Counted from the first letter of the stretch, positions 52,963 to 62,377 are shown. The stretch: 64,000 bases of DNA from Xiashengella succiniciproducens (GCF_023674465.1 NZ_CP098400.1:1516801-1580800); one strand, 5' to 3'. The notes: generated from the sequence alone by a model not told the origin. Program-made: numbers and translations.

Positions 52963-53595
52963 CTACTCCCAGTTTCCGGCATTGTTATTAGCCTCGGTAA
53001 GTGAACCAACACGTAATCCAGGAAACCTGTTAAGTTTAACATCCACTTCTCTCAGGTTGATAATCTCTTGTTTTTCAAGTCCCTGAAGGAAAACTTCATA
53101 AGGTACCTTTGCTTCAAACACTTCAACATCTACTCCTGAAGCAGTGCTAAGAACATTGGTTCCCAATTCAAATTCTGCCTTGTCGGTAAATGGAACATAG
53201 CGGAGAGAATCAGCTATCCATGTCTTAGTCTTAAACAGGGTGTCAATAACATTCACATATGCTGTATCCCTCTTGATAATACCCAACTCAAGAGCCTTAA
53301 GTTCGGTCATACCTGCAAGAATCATACTGTCATTAAGAGAACCTTCCATTCTTACAACAGGTATCTGACCGTTGGCAACAAAGTCCGAAAGCGTATCAAA
53401 ACTAGCTGTATACTTTCCGTTGACCAACTTATACGCAACTTGCGCACTTCTGATGTCCTTAAGCCTGTCGATTACTTTTTCAGTTCTAATATTATATTCT
53501 CTTTGAAACTTAACAGGCCTCATTATGCTCTCATAAACCAGAAAAGCCAGGAATCCGATAACGATGATCAGTAGAATTTGAAATGTCGTTTTCAT
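52963..53595 (-). CDS. Membrane-anchored pseudopilin-like protein of unknown function
   Basis: A 210-residue protein with one N-terminal helix (about 5-23) followed by 'RTEKVIDRLKDIRSAQVAYK', then 'VNGKYTASFDTLSDFV'. This amphipathic helix and the 'GKYTASFDTL' turn resemble the start of type II secretion pseudopilins such as GspG. There is no prepilin peptidase site before the helix, so it is more likely a fixed membrane anchor. The rest is a set of short strands ending 'NNNAGNWE'. First gene of a three-gene operon with DUF3822 and rsmD. Confidence 0.6.
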   Translation of the reverse strand: MKTTFQILLIIVIGFLAFLVYESIMRPVKFQREYNIRTEKVIDRLKDIRSAQVAYKLVNGKYTASFDTLSDFVANGQIPVVRMEGSLNDSMILAGMTELKALELGIIKRDTAYVNVIDTLFKTKTWIADSLRYVPFTDKAEFELGTNVLSTASGVDVEVFEAKVPYEVFLQGLEKQEIINLREVDVKLNRFPGLRVGSLTEANNNAGNWE

Positions 53596-53623
53596 TAGGT
53601 AATTATTTAATTTAATCTTTGCA

Positions 53624-53631
53624 CAAAACTA
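53624..53631 (-). promoter_or_regulatory. Candidate promoter -7 box for the DUF3822-rsmD operon
   Basis: On the minus strand this reads TAGTTTTG, 28 bases before the first gene. The divergent helicase promoter would overlap this region. Confidence 0.4.
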
Positions 53632-53680
53632 TAAAATAATATTGTATCAAGTATTATTATTGTCAGTACTATTTTTCAAT

Positions 53681-55105
53681 ATGCAAAAGCAACTCTTTAA
53701 GAAAAAATTCATATCCAATTTTTCCTTTTTACCAACACAGTCTCAGATTGATGCAATTGAGGCTCTGAGCGGTTTTCTGTCCGAAAGTGGGGCTCAAAGT
53801 CTGTTCATCCTGAGAGGTTATGCAGGCACTGGCAAAACTACATTAATGCGCTCATTTGTCCAAACACTTTATGAATTTAATATCAAAACAGTATTGCTTG
53901 CTCCTACGGGAAGGGCAGCAAAGGTTCTAAGTAATTATGTAGGGTTGCCATCCTATACTATACACAAAAAGATATACAGACAAAGTCGTTTCCAGGACGG
54001 CTTTGGAAGCTTTAACCTTAATGACAATCTTCATAAGAACACTATTTTTATAGTTGACGAGGCCTCCATGATCTCCAATGAAAGCAGTGGAAACTCAGTC
54101 TTTGGGACCGGACGACTTCTGGATGATCTTATCTCTTATGTATATGGGGGAGATAACTGCCGCCTTGTTCTGCTTGGCGATACAGCCCAGCTTCCTCCAG
54201 TGGAGACTTCTCTGAGTCCTGCTCTTGATAAAGGTGAATTAGCTGGCTATGCATCCGAGGTATGGGAAACTGTGCTTACTGATGTGCTAAGACAGGAGGA
54301 AAACAGTGGGATACTTGCGAATGCTACAAAATTAAGGGAGATGCTTGATCAGGATGAGGAACTAAGCGGTTTTCCCATAATTGATATTGACGACTATACT
54401 GATATCAGAAGGATCTCCGGAGGCGACCTTATCGAGGAAATTAATTACTGTTACGACAACTATGGCCTTGAAGAGACTCTCATTATTACCAGGAGTAACA
54501 AGAGAGCTAACCTTTACAATCAAGGTATAAGAAATACAGTTTTACACAAGGAGGAGGAACTGGCTCCCGGGGATTTCCTACTAATAGTGAAGAACAACTA
54601 TCATTGGATTAAGGAACACGAGGAGATTAGCTTTATTGCAAATGGTGATATTGCAAGGGTCATTAGGATTAAAAAGTACCATGAATTGTATGGTCTCAGG
54701 TTTGCTGATATCACTTGCGAATTGACTGACTATCGTAATGTGGAGATTGATACAAGGGTGATACTCGACACTATTCATAGTGAAGGACCCGGCCTAAATC
54801 ATGAACAGCAGGAACTCTTTTACAGTGCTGTGATGGAGGATTATCAAGACATCTCTGTCAAGCGCAAGCGTTATGAGGCCCTGCGGTCGGATGAGTTTTA
54901 TAATTCCCTGCAAATTAAGTTTGCCTATGCAATGACCTGCCATAAGGCACAAGGTGGTCAGTGGAAGGCTGTGTTTGTTGATCTTGGGTATTTCACAGAG
55001 GAACACCTGTCAAGGGATTTCCTCAGGTGGTTGTATACAGCCTTTACAAGGGCCACTGAAAGGCTGTATCTTGTAAATTTCCCAAAGGAGTTCTTTAAAT
55101 ATTAA
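53681..55105 (+). CDS. RecD-like superfamily 1 DNA helicase
   Basis: ATP-dependent helicase, 474 residues from the ATG at 53681 (an upstream TTG was rejected). Motifs: 'PTQSQIDAI' (Q-like), Walker A 'GYAGTGKTTLM', 'LLAPTGRAAKVLS', Walker B 'FIVDEASMIS', 'LVLLGDTAQLPPV', and the UvrD_C_2 segment 'MTCHKAQGGQWKAVFVDLG' with 'LYTAFTRATERLYLVNF'. It is similar to RecD2/Dda-type enzymes but shorter than RecD2 and without its N-terminal domain. A repair role is inference. Confidence 0.9.
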   Translation: MQKQLFKKKFISNFSFLPTQSQIDAIEALSGFLSESGAQSLFILRGYAGTGKTTLMRSFVQTLYEFNIKTVLLAPTGRAAKVLSNYVGLPSYTIHKKIYRQSRFQDGFGSFNLNDNLHKNTIFIVDEASMISNESSGNSVFGTGRLLDDLISYVYGGDNCRLVLLGDTAQLPPVETSLSPALDKGELAGYASEVWETVLTDVLRQEENSGILANATKLREMLDQDEELSGFPIIDIDDYTDIRRISGGDLIEEINYCYDNYGLEETLIITRSNKRANLYNQGIRNTVLHKEEELAPGDFLLIVKNNYHWIKEHEEISFIANGDIARVIRIKKYHELYGLRFADITCELTDYRNVEIDTRVILDTIHSEGPGLNHEQQELFYSAVMEDYQDISVKRKRYEALRSDEFYNSLQIKFAYAMTCHKAQGGQWKAVFVDLGYFTEEHLSRDFLRWLYTAFTRATERLYLVNFPKEFFKY

Positions 55106-55129
55106 GAATTATAGCTTGTCCATATACAG

Positions 55130-55172
55130 AACTGCCCCCCAAAAGTTTAGCGTAAAACTTTGGGGGGCAGTT
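55130..55172. repeat. GC-rich palindrome resembling fused insertion-sequence ends
   Basis: AACTGCCCCCCAAA (55130-55143) and its exact complement (55159-55172) enclose a short AT-rich core that is itself nearly complementary. The outer AACTGCCCCC and AAAAGTTT elements recall terminal repeats of IS3-type elements as I remember them. There is no transposase. It may also end transcription of the convergent helicase and mutase genes, but no T-run follows. Confidence 0.5.
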
Positions 55173-55254
55173 CAAATCCAGTAAAACCTCTTCTCAGTAT
55201 TTGCGAAATAAATATGGTGTCGCCCTCCGGGCAGTAACTTTAAGTCGCGATATT

Positions 55255-57000
55255 TTAGTTCAGTTTTAGATCTGCCACTATGTGATCAATCTTCATATTA
55301 CCTTCATCCACGGCTTTTGCAAATTCTTCACGACCTTTCATAGGAACTTTCACCTCAAAATAAAACTTTATCTTGGGTTCTGTTCCAGATGGACGGACAG
55401 ATACCTTGGCACCCTCTTCAGTAAAGAATTGCAGTACATTTGAATATGCTGGAAGGTCTATCACCTTTACTTCTCCGGTAATAGGATTGGTAGCCTTAAG
55501 TACCGAATAGTCCTTTATCAGTGATACCCTTGAGCCTCCAAGTGTTTTTGGGGGATTTTCCCTGAACTGCTTCATCATAGCATTGATCTCATCGGCTCCT
55601 GATTTTCCTTTTCTAACCACCGAAATAAGTCTTTCCTGTGAAAAGCCATATTCAGTGTAGATATCCTGAAGGAGCTCATAAACGCTGCGACCGTTACTGC
55701 GCGCCCAGGCTGCAATCTCGGCTATCATTGAAATAGAACCTACAGAGTCCTTGTCTCTAACATAGTCGCCCGGCAGGAAGCCATAGCTTTCCTCACCACC
55801 GCAAATATACTTCTTTGTGCCTTCCTGTTCCCTTATAACAGATGCTATCCACTTAAAGCCGGTATAAGTATCAAAGTACTCTACTCCATTCTTTTCTGCA
55901 ATTTCCTTTAGCAGTTCACTTGTTACTATGGTCTTTACAATGAATTCATTTCCCTTCAAAAGGCCTCTCTGCTTCCACTGAGATACCATATACCACGTGA
56001 GTAGAGCTGCGGTCTGGTTGCCATTGACCGGGATAAACTCACCCTTGTCATTCCTTATAGCAATGCCAAGCCTGTCCCCATCCGGGTCAGAAGCCGCAAC
56101 AAGGTCTGCACCTTCGGCTATAGCTTTTTCAATTGCCAGTCTTAGTGCTGCAGTCTCCTCCGGGTTGGGTGATTCTACTGTGGGGAAGTTACCACTTACT
56201 ACCATTTGCTCGGGAACTGTAATCACATTTGTGAAACCCAGTTGACGTAAAGCTTCTGGCACCATTTTATATGTAGCACCGTGGATGGGGGAGAAGACTA
56301 TCTTCATATCCTTCTGTTGCGTGATTACATCGGGATTGAGAGCTATACTCCTAACTGCATCAATAAAGGCCTGATCAACACTCTTGTCAGCCATCCTTAT
56401 CAGTTCCTTGTTGCCATCAAACTTTATTTGCTTAACAGAGGATACACTTCTGACTTCTTCTATTATGTTATTGTCATGTGGCGCTACTATCTGAGCCCCA
56501 TCATTCCAATATACCTTGTAGCCATTGTATTCCTTGGGGTTGTGCGAAGCCGTAATTACAATACCGCTCTGACATTTTAGGTGCCTGATGGCAAATGATA
56601 CTTCCGGTGTTGGTCTCAGTTCATCAAAGAGATAGGCGATAATTCCATTTGCAGCAAAGATACCGGCTGCCTTTTCAGCAAAAAGCCTGGAGTTGTTCCT
56701 ACAATCATGACCAATTACTACTTTCTTTTCCGGTAGATTGGCAAACTCCTTGTTTATGTAATTGGCAAGTCCCTGGGTAGCGGCACCGATTGTGTAGATA
56801 TTGACACGGTTGCTACCAGCACCCATGATGCCACGCAGTCCGCCTGTACCAAACTCAAGATCCTTGTAAAAAGAGTCGATTAGCTCAGTTGTGTCAGGAT
56901 TGTCAAGCATCCTTTTGACCTCGGCCCTGGTGGCTTCGTCATACTCTTCTCCAAGCCACGATTGGGCTTTCTTTCTTACCAATGATAGTATGTCTTCCAT
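55255..57000 (-). CDS. Phosphosugar mutase (phosphoglucomutase/phosphomannomutase family)
   Basis: Interconverts hexose 1- and 6-phosphates. 581 residues from the ATG at 57000, which gives 'MEDILSLVRKKAQSWL'. The phosphoserine loop is 'GIVITASHNPKEYNGYKVYW', the metal loop 'AASDPDGDRLGIAI', the sugar loop 'CGGEESYGFLPG' and the phosphate loop 'VRPSGTEPKIKFYF'. Length fits the PgcA-like, long alpha-phosphohexomutases. It ends the rfb operon and could supply glucose-1-phosphate to RfbA. Confidence 0.93.
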   Translation of the reverse strand: MEDILSLVRKKAQSWLGEEYDEATRAEVKRMLDNPDTTELIDSFYKDLEFGTGGLRGIMGAGSNRVNIYTIGAATQGLANYINKEFANLPEKKVVIGHDCRNNSRLFAEKAAGIFAANGIIAYLFDELRPTPEVSFAIRHLKCQSGIVITASHNPKEYNGYKVYWNDGAQIVAPHDNNIIEEVRSVSSVKQIKFDGNKELIRMADKSVDQAFIDAVRSIALNPDVITQQKDMKIVFSPIHGATYKMVPEALRQLGFTNVITVPEQMVVSGNFPTVESPNPEETAALRLAIEKAIAEGADLVAASDPDGDRLGIAIRNDKGEFIPVNGNQTAALLTWYMVSQWKQRGLLKGNEFIVKTIVTSELLKEIAEKNGVEYFDTYTGFKWIASVIREQEGTKKYICGGEESYGFLPGDYVRDKDSVGSISMIAEIAAWARSNGRSVYELLQDIYTEYGFSQERLISVVRKGKSGADEINAMMKQFRENPPKTLGGSRVSLIKDYSVLKATNPITGEVKVIDLPAYSNVLQFFTEEGAKVSVRPSGTEPKIKFYFEVKVPMKGREEFAKAVDEGNMKIDHIVADLKLN

Positions 57001-57026
57001 GTCTCTTATGTTTATTTGTTCCAACC

Positions 57027-57905
57027 TTAACAGCCGATTTCCCCAAACGCCTCTAAACATTTCTTTAGGCTGTCGGTCCAGTAAGGTATTTCAATATTGT
57101 AAGTTTTTCTAATACTACTGCTATCCAGTACAGAGAATGAAGGTCGGGTGGCCGCTGTTTTATACTCTGCAGATAGAATTGGTTTGACTCTTGTATTCCT
57201 GCCTGCAAAAGTAAAAATTGCCCTGGCAAAATCATACCAGCTGCAGACTCCAAGATTTGAATAATGGTAAATACCGGGAATAAAGGCCTTATCATTATGT
57301 GAACCAACTTCAAGTATTTTAAGTATAGCCCCTGCCAGATCATCAGCATAAGTAGGAGCTCCTACCTGATCGTAAACCACTGACAATTCCTCCCTTTCAC
57401 CGGCAAGCCTTAGCATTGTTTTGACAAAGTTATTCCCATATCGTGAATAAAGCCAGGAGGTTCTGATGATTAGGTGCCTTGGATTTGCCTCTGCAACAAG
57501 TTTTTCTCCTTCTAATTTTGTAGCACCATATACTGATGACGGTGCTGTTGGCATATCTGGAGCAAGTGGAGTATTGGCATTTCCACCGAATACATAGTCG
57601 GTCGAAATATGTATTATACCAGCTCCATTTTCCTTAGCGTAACGGGCTATCCATCCAGGTGCCAATGCATTTATGGTACGGGCTGTTTCTCTTTCAGTTT
57701 CAGCCTTATCGACGGCTGTATATGCTGCACAATTGACCACATAATCAAAATCCACAGAGCTCATGAAATTCTTTACGTTCTTCTCAGAGCTAAGGTCAAG
57801 TTCTTCCATCCTGGTGACTCTGAACTCAGCAAAACCACAACTAGCCGAAAGCTCGGAAATGGTTGAACCAAGCTGGCCTTCACCACCAACTACAAGTACT
57901 TTCAT
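57027..57905 (-). CDS. rfbD: dTDP-4-dehydrorhamnose reductase
   Basis: Last step of dTDP-L-rhamnose synthesis. 292 residues. 'VVGGEGQLGSTISE' binds NADPH, 'VNCAAYTAVDKAETERE' and 'HISTDYVFGG' are family marks, and 'SSVYGATKLEGEK' carries the catalytic Tyr and Lys. It lies 28 bases after rfbC and 26 bases before the mutase in one operon. Confidence 0.95.
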   Translation of the reverse strand: MKVLVVGGEGQLGSTISELSASCGFAEFRVTRMEELDLSSEKNVKNFMSSVDFDYVVNCAAYTAVDKAETERETARTINALAPGWIARYAKENGAGIIHISTDYVFGGNANTPLAPDMPTAPSSVYGATKLEGEKLVAEANPRHLIIRTSWLYSRYGNNFVKTMLRLAGEREELSVVYDQVGAPTYADDLAGAILKILEVGSHNDKAFIPGIYHYSNLGVCSWYDFARAIFTFAGRNTRVKPILSAEYKTAATRPSFSVLDSSSIRKTYNIEIPYWTDSLKKCLEAFGEIGC

Positions 57906-57933
57906 ATCTATTGATTTAACTTGTTACTATTAA

Positions 57934-58494
57934 TTACTCGTAGAAAGAGAAGTTCTTTTCAGCCTCCTCAAAAAAGGGCAAAGTCTTGTCCTTGGGTGAA
58001 ACAACTGCATCCCTTATATCTATTTGCCAATTAATGCCAAGGGAAGGGTCATTGAAGTTAATGCCTCGTTCAGCTTCATGATTGTATACACTGGAGCACT
58101 TGTAATAAAAGATAACTTCGTCGCTCAGGGCGACGAAGCCGTGAGCAAAGCCACTAGGGATGAAAAACTGTATCTTGTTTTCTTCAGATAGTTCTATAGC
58201 ATAATGCTTTCCAAAAGTAGGCGAGTTATCTCTCAGATCTACTGCCACGTCCATCACTTTACCCCTGATTACCTGGACGAGTTTGGCCTGACCATGTGGG
58301 GCAAGCTGGTAATGCAATCCCCTGATAGTGTTTTTAACCGAAGACGATAGGTTCTCCTGTACAAAATCACAATCTATGCCCAAAGCCTTATAATCAGGTT
58401 TGTTGTACAATTCAAGGAAATAACCCCTGGCATCTGTAAACACTTTTGGTCTGATAATCTTAAGACCTGGAATATTTGTTTCTTCGACTTTCAT
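57934..58494 (-). CDS. rfbC: dTDP-4-dehydrorhamnose 3,5-epimerase
   Basis: Third step of dTDP-L-rhamnose synthesis. 186 residues from the ATG at 58494, 13 bases after the rfbA stop; the frame extends to 58518 but that start would overlap rfbA and add unusual residues. Family marks: 'RGYFLELYNK', 'SVKNTIRGLHYQLAPHGQAK' with the catalytic His, 'DLRDNSPTFGKHYAIELS', and 'IPSGFAHGFVALSDEVIFYY'. Confidence 0.95.
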   Translation of the reverse strand: MKVEETNIPGLKIIRPKVFTDARGYFLELYNKPDYKALGIDCDFVQENLSSSVKNTIRGLHYQLAPHGQAKLVQVIRGKVMDVAVDLRDNSPTFGKHYAIELSEENKIQFFIPSGFAHGFVALSDEVIFYYKCSSVYNHEAERGINFNDPSLGINWQIDIRDAVVSPKDKTLPFFEEAEKNFSFYE

Positions 58495-58507
58495 TTTACA
58501 AAATCCA

Positions 58508-59401
58508 TTATAACTCATTGCGTATTTCAGTCAAATCCTGTTCAGCAATCTTTAACAGGTATTTACCATATTCGTTCTTAGATAGCGGAGCAGCAAGTTT
58601 CAACAGCTGATCCTTACCTATCCATCCTTTTTTATATGCTATTTCTTCCAGTGATGCGATCTTAAGACCTTGTCTCTTTTCAATTGTGGCTATAAAGTTT
58701 GATGCCTGAAGCAAGCTGTCATGGGTTCCGGTATCAAGCCAGGCCATACCACGTCCCAGTAATTTGACATGCAGGCTTCCTTCATTTAGGTACAGGCGGT
58801 TAAGGTCTGTTATTTCTAGTTCACCTCTTTTACTTGGCTTTAGTGCCTTTGCTTTTGCCACTACATCCGGACCGTAAAAGTATAATCCTGTTACTGCATA
58901 ATTGGATTTAGGTGCTTCGGGCTTTTCCTCGATGCTAATTACTTTTCCTTCCTTGTCAAATTCAACAACTCCATATCTTTCAGGGTCATTTACATTATAG
59001 CCGAAAACTAAAGCTCCATTTGAAAGCTTCGAAGCTTCCTTCATTGCGATGCTCAAATTTACGCCATAAAATATGTTATCACCCAGGATAAGACAAACAG
59101 GACTATTATCAATAAACTTTTCACCAATCAGGAAGGCTTGGGCCAGTCCATCCGGAGAAGGTTGTTCTTCATAACTGAATGATAAACCCAGATCAGAGCC
59201 ATCGCCCAGTAATCTCTTATACAAAGGAAGGTCATCCGGAGTTGAGATAATAAGTATTTCCCTTATTCCCGCTAGCATCAGCACTGATAAAGGATAGTAT
59301 ATCATTGGTTTATCATATACAGGGATAATCTGCTTAGAAATGCTTTTTGTAGCAGGATAAAGGCGGGTTCCAGATCCACCTGCAAGAATGATTCCTTTCA
59401 T
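58508..59401 (-). CDS. rfbA: Glucose-1-phosphate thymidylyltransferase
   Basis: First step of dTDP-L-rhamnose synthesis: dTTP plus glucose-1-phosphate. 297 residues. '[20 protein letters not shown]' is the nucleotide-binding signature, with '[20 protein letters not shown]', '[10 protein letters not shown]' and '[19 protein letters not shown]'. It lies 29 bases after the UDP-glucuronate decarboxylase. The second-step enzyme rfbB is missing from the cluster. Confidence 0.96.
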   Translation of the reverse strand: MKGIILAGGSGTRLYPATKSISKQIIPVYDKPMIYYPLSVLMLAGIREILIISTPDDLPLYKRLLGDGSDLGLSFSYEEQPSPDGLAQAFLIGEKFIDNSPVCLILGDNIFYGVNLSIAMKEASKLSNGALVFGYNVNDPERYGVVEFDKEGKVISIEEKPEAPKSNYAVTGLYFYGPDVVAKAKALKPSKRGELEITDLNRLYLNEGSLHVKLLGRGMAWLDTGTHDSLLQASNFIATIEKRQGLKIASLEEIAYKKGWIGKDQLLKLAAPLSKNEYGKYLLKIAEQDLTEIRNEL

Positions 59402-59430
59402 AGTGTATTATTTAATTATAGATTCAGGTA

Positions 59431-60375
59431 TTAGGCTTTACTCAGCAATTTATCGAAGTATTCAACAGTCAACCTGAGCCCATTTCGAAGTTGTACCCTG
59501 GGCTCCCATCCATCAAGCATCTCCTGGGCCAGGGAAATATCTGGTTTTCTTTGAGTCGGGTCATCCTGGGGCAATGGTTTGTGAATAATTTTCGAGGATG
59601 AGCCTGTGATATCAAGTACTTCCCTGGCAAGCTCAAGCATTGAAAACTCGTTTGGATTGCCTAGGTTGACAGGACCAATAATATCATTTCCGGTATTCAT
59701 CATTCTTACCATACCTTCAATCAGGTCATCGACATACTGAAAACTTCTGGTCTGAGTACCATCACCAAAGATAGTAATTGGCTGTCCAGTTAGGGCTTGT
59801 ACTATAAAATTGGATACCACCCGGCCATCATTGGGGTGCATCCTTGGCCCATAAGTGTTGAATATTCTGATAATCTTAATCTTAACACTGTTTTGTCTGT
59901 GATAGTCCATAAACAGGGCCTCAGCACATCTTTTCCCTTCATCATAGCATGAACGAATTCCAATTGGGTTTACATTGCCCCAGTAGGATTCTTTCTGTGG
60001 ATGAACCTGAGGGTCTCCATATACTTCACTCGTAGAAGCCTGCATAATTTTGGCCCTTACGCGTTTTGCAAGTCCCAGCATATTGATTGACCCCATTACC
60101 GAGGTCTTAATAGTCTTTATGGGATTGTACTGATAATGAACAGGAGATGCAGGACAGGCAAGGTTGTATATTTCATCAACTTCTGCAAAATATGGATGTG
60201 TCACATCATGGCGTACCAGTTCAAAAAACGGATTGTCAACCAGATGTACTATGTTTGACTTGCTTCCGGTGAAGTAATTATCCAGGCAAATAACATCATT
60301 CCCATCGGCTAACAGTCTGTCACACAAGTGTGACCCTATAAATCCGGCACCGCCGGTGACCAGAATCCTCTTCAT
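59431..60375 (-). CDS. UDP-glucuronate decarboxylase (UDP-xylose synthase type)
   Basis: Extended SDR that turns UDP-glucuronate into UDP-xylose. 314 residues. '[18 protein letters not shown]' binds NAD. '[20 protein letters not shown]' and '[11 protein letters not shown]' are typical of this subgroup, and the catalytic Tyr-x3-Lys is in '[13 protein letters not shown]'. '[19 protein letters not shown]' also fits. I prefer this over dTDP-glucose dehydratase (RfbB) because of 'ACPASP' and the shorter length. It leads the rfb operon. Confidence 0.9.
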   Translation of the reverse strand: MKRILVTGGAGFIGSHLCDRLLADGNDVICLDNYFTGSKSNIVHLVDNPFFELVRHDVTHPYFAEVDEIYNLACPASPVHYQYNPIKTIKTSVMGSINMLGLAKRVRAKIMQASTSEVYGDPQVHPQKESYWGNVNPIGIRSCYDEGKRCAEALFMDYHRQNSVKIKIIRIFNTYGPRMHPNDGRVVSNFIVQALTGQPITIFGDGTQTRSFQYVDDLIEGMVRMMNTGNDIIGPVNLGNPNEFSMLELAREVLDITGSSSKIIHKPLPQDDPTQRKPDISLAQEMLDGWEPRVQLRNGLRLTVEYFDKLLSKA

Positions 60376-60393
60376 AATCTATAATTTCGTTCC

Positions 60394-60401
60394 CAAAATT
60401 A
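60394..60401 (-). promoter_or_regulatory. Candidate promoter -7 box for the sugar-nucleotide operon
   Basis: On the minus strand this reads TAATTTTG, 18 bases before the UDP-glucuronate decarboxylase start. Confidence 0.45.
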
Positions 60402-60423
60402 AGTTATTAAAATTATTATTCAA

Positions 60424-60480
60424 CCAGTAAAAACCGTGGGAACTCAAAATATTGTGTTATTTTGAGATTGTAATTACTGG
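60424..60480. promoter_or_regulatory. Nested inverted repeats between the sugar-nucleotide operon and rpsA
   Basis: The outer pair is CCAGTAA (60424-60430) with TTACTGG (60474-60480). The inner pair is CTCAAAATA (60443-60451) with TATTTTGAG (60458-60466), 6 bases apart. The whole set lies between the two divergent -7 boxes. It could be an operator. Protein partner unknown. Confidence 0.45.
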
Positions 60481-60498
60481 ATATTCAAACAAAAGTGA

Positions 60499-60506
60499 TA
60501 CTTTTG
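60499..60506 (+). promoter_or_regulatory. Candidate promoter -7 box for rpsA
   Basis: TACTTTTG, 20 bases before the chosen rpsA start. The same box occurs ahead of rpoD. Confidence 0.5.
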
Positions 60507-60526
60507 CAGCGTTTTTTAGAAACATA

Positions 60527-62377
60527 ATGTCTAACTTATTAGCAGAAGACTTAGTTAAAATGGCAGAATTAGAAAATGAAAAAAAGGCAGTTAAAGCTAC
60601 AGCTGTAGAATCAGCAATTGAAGGCTTTGACTGGGAAAGCTTTGAGACTGATGCTGTATCAGGCGGTAGGGAAGAGCTTGAAAAAATGTACAATGAGACC
60701 TTATCGACAATTTCTGAAAAAGAAGTTATCGATGGTACTGTTATCGCGATGAATAAGCGCGAAGTTGTAATCAACATTGGTTACAAGTCTGACGGTATTG
60801 TAAGCCGTAACGAATTCCGTTACAACCCGGAACTAAAGGTTGGTGATAAAGTAGAAGTTTTTGTTGAAAGCCAGGAGGACAAGAAAGGTCAACTAGTTCT
60901 TTCACACAAGAAGGCTAGAGCGTTGCGTTCATGGGATCGCGTAAACGAAGCTCTGGAAAAAGACGAAGTTATCAAGGGTTACATCAAGTGTCGTACCAAG
61001 GGTGGTATGATTGTGGATGTATTCGGTATCGAAGCCTTCCTTCCAGGTTCTCAGATTGATGTTAAGCCCATACGTGACTATGACGTATTTGTTGGCAAGA
61101 CAATGGAATTCAAGGTTGTTAAGATCAACCCCGAATTCAAAAATGTTGTTGTTTCTCACAAGGCTCTTATCGAAGCAGAGCTTGAACAACAAAAGAAAGA
61201 GATTATTTCTAAACTTGAAAAAGGTCAGGTTCTTGAAGGAACAGTTAAGAATATCACATCTTATGGAGTATTCATTGACCTTGGCGGCGTAGATGGATTG
61301 ATCCACATCACTGACTTGTCATGGGGTCGTGTTTCACATCCAGAAGAAATTGTACAACTTGATCAGAAGTTGAATGTAGTTATCCTTGACTTCGACGATG
61401 AAAAGAAACGTATCGCTCTTGGATTGAAGCAGCTTACTGCACATCCATGGGATGCTCTTGATGCCAACCTGAAAGTAGGTGACATCGTTAAGGGTAAAGT
61501 AGTGGTTATGGCTGACTATGGTGCATTTGTTGAAATTGCACCAGGGGTTGAAGGTCTGATCCACGTTTCTGAAATGTCTTGGTCACAACACTTGCGTAGC
61601 GCTCAGGACTTCCTGAAAGTTGGCGAAGAAGTTGAAGCAATCATTCTGACTCTTGACCGTGACGAAAGGAAGATGTCTCTTGGTATCAAGCAATTGAAAC
61701 CAGATCCATGGGATAATATCGAAGAAAAGTATCCTGTTAACAGCAGGCACACAGCCAAGGTTCGCAACTTTACCAACTTTGGTGTCTTTGTTGAAATTGA
61801 AGAAGGTATCGATGGTTTGATCCATATCTCAGACCTGTCCTGGACCAAGAAAATCAAGCATCCCGCTGAGTTTACAAACATCGGTGATGACATTGAAGTA
61901 GTGGTTCTTGAAATAGACAAAGAAAACCGTCGTCTAAGTCTGGGTCACAAGCAATTGGAAGAAAACCCATGGGATGTGTTCGAAACAATTTTCACTGTGG
62001 ACTCAATTCATGAGGGTACAATAGTTGACATTTTCGATAAAGGTGCCGTAATTGCATTACCATACGGAGTTGAAGGATTTGCCACACCTCGTCACCTTGT
62101 TAAGGAAGATGGTACACAGGCAAAGGCTGAAGAAAAACTTGCGTTTAAGGTAATTGAGTTCAACAAAGCTGCTAAGCGTATAATTTTGTCACACTCACGT
62201 ATCTTCGAAGACGAAAGAAAGAGTGAAGAGCAAGCTGCAAAGGCTGAGCAAGCCAAAGCAGCTGCCAGCACCAAGAAGAATGTGAAGAAGCTGAAAGACA
62301 ATCTCGAAAAGACAACGCTTGGCGACATTTCTGAGTTGGCTGCTTTGAAAGACCAGATGGAAGCTGACGAAAAATAA
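60527..62377 (+). CDS. rpsA: 30S ribosomal protein S1
   Basis: RNA-binding ribosomal protein that helps mRNA bind the 30S subunit. 616 residues from the ATG at 60527, just past the promoter box; an ATG at 60560 ('MAELENEKKA') is a good alternative. Six S1 domains can be seen, opening at 'EVIDGTVIAMNKREVVI', 'EVIKGYIKCRTKGGMIV', 'QVLEGTVKNITSYGVFI', 'DIVKGKVVVMADYGAFV', 'SRHTAKVRNFTNFGVFV' and 'SIHEGTIVDIFDKGAVI', then an Ala/Lys-rich tail. In bacteria with few Shine-Dalgarno sites S1 is thought to matter especially for initiation. Confidence 0.96.
   Translation: MSNLLAEDLVKMAELENEKKAVKATAVESAIEGFDWESFETDAVSGGREELEKMYNETLSTISEKEVIDGTVIAMNKREVVINIGYKSDGIVSRNEFRYNPELKVGDKVEVFVESQEDKKGQLVLSHKKARALRSWDRVNEALEKDEVIKGYIKCRTKGGMIVDVFGIEAFLPGSQIDVKPIRDYDVFVGKTMEFKVVKINPEFKNVVVSHKALIEAELEQQKKEIISKLEKGQVLEGTVKNITSYGVFIDLGGVDGLIHITDLSWGRVSHPEEIVQLDQKLNVVILDFDDEKKRIALGLKQLTAHPWDALDANLKVGDIVKGKVVVMADYGAFVEIAPGVEGLIHVSEMSWSQHLRSAQDFLKVGEEVEAIILTLDRDERKMSLGIKQLKPDPWDNIEEKYPVNSRHTAKVRNFTNFGVFVEIEEGIDGLIHISDLSWTKKIKHPAEFTNIGDDIEVVVLEIDKENRRLSLGHKQLEENPWDVFETIFTVDSIHEGTIVDIFDKGAVIALPYGVEGFATPRHLVKEDGTQAKAEEKLAFKVIEFNKAAKRIILSHSRIFEDERKSEEQAAKAEQAKAAASTKKNVKKLKDNLEKTTLGDISELAALKDQMEADEK

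Noticed and set aside
59431-60375. Calling the first gene of the sugar operon rfbB
   Set aside because: The ACPASPVHY stretch and 314-residue length fit UDP-glucuronate decarboxylase better than dTDP-glucose dehydratase.
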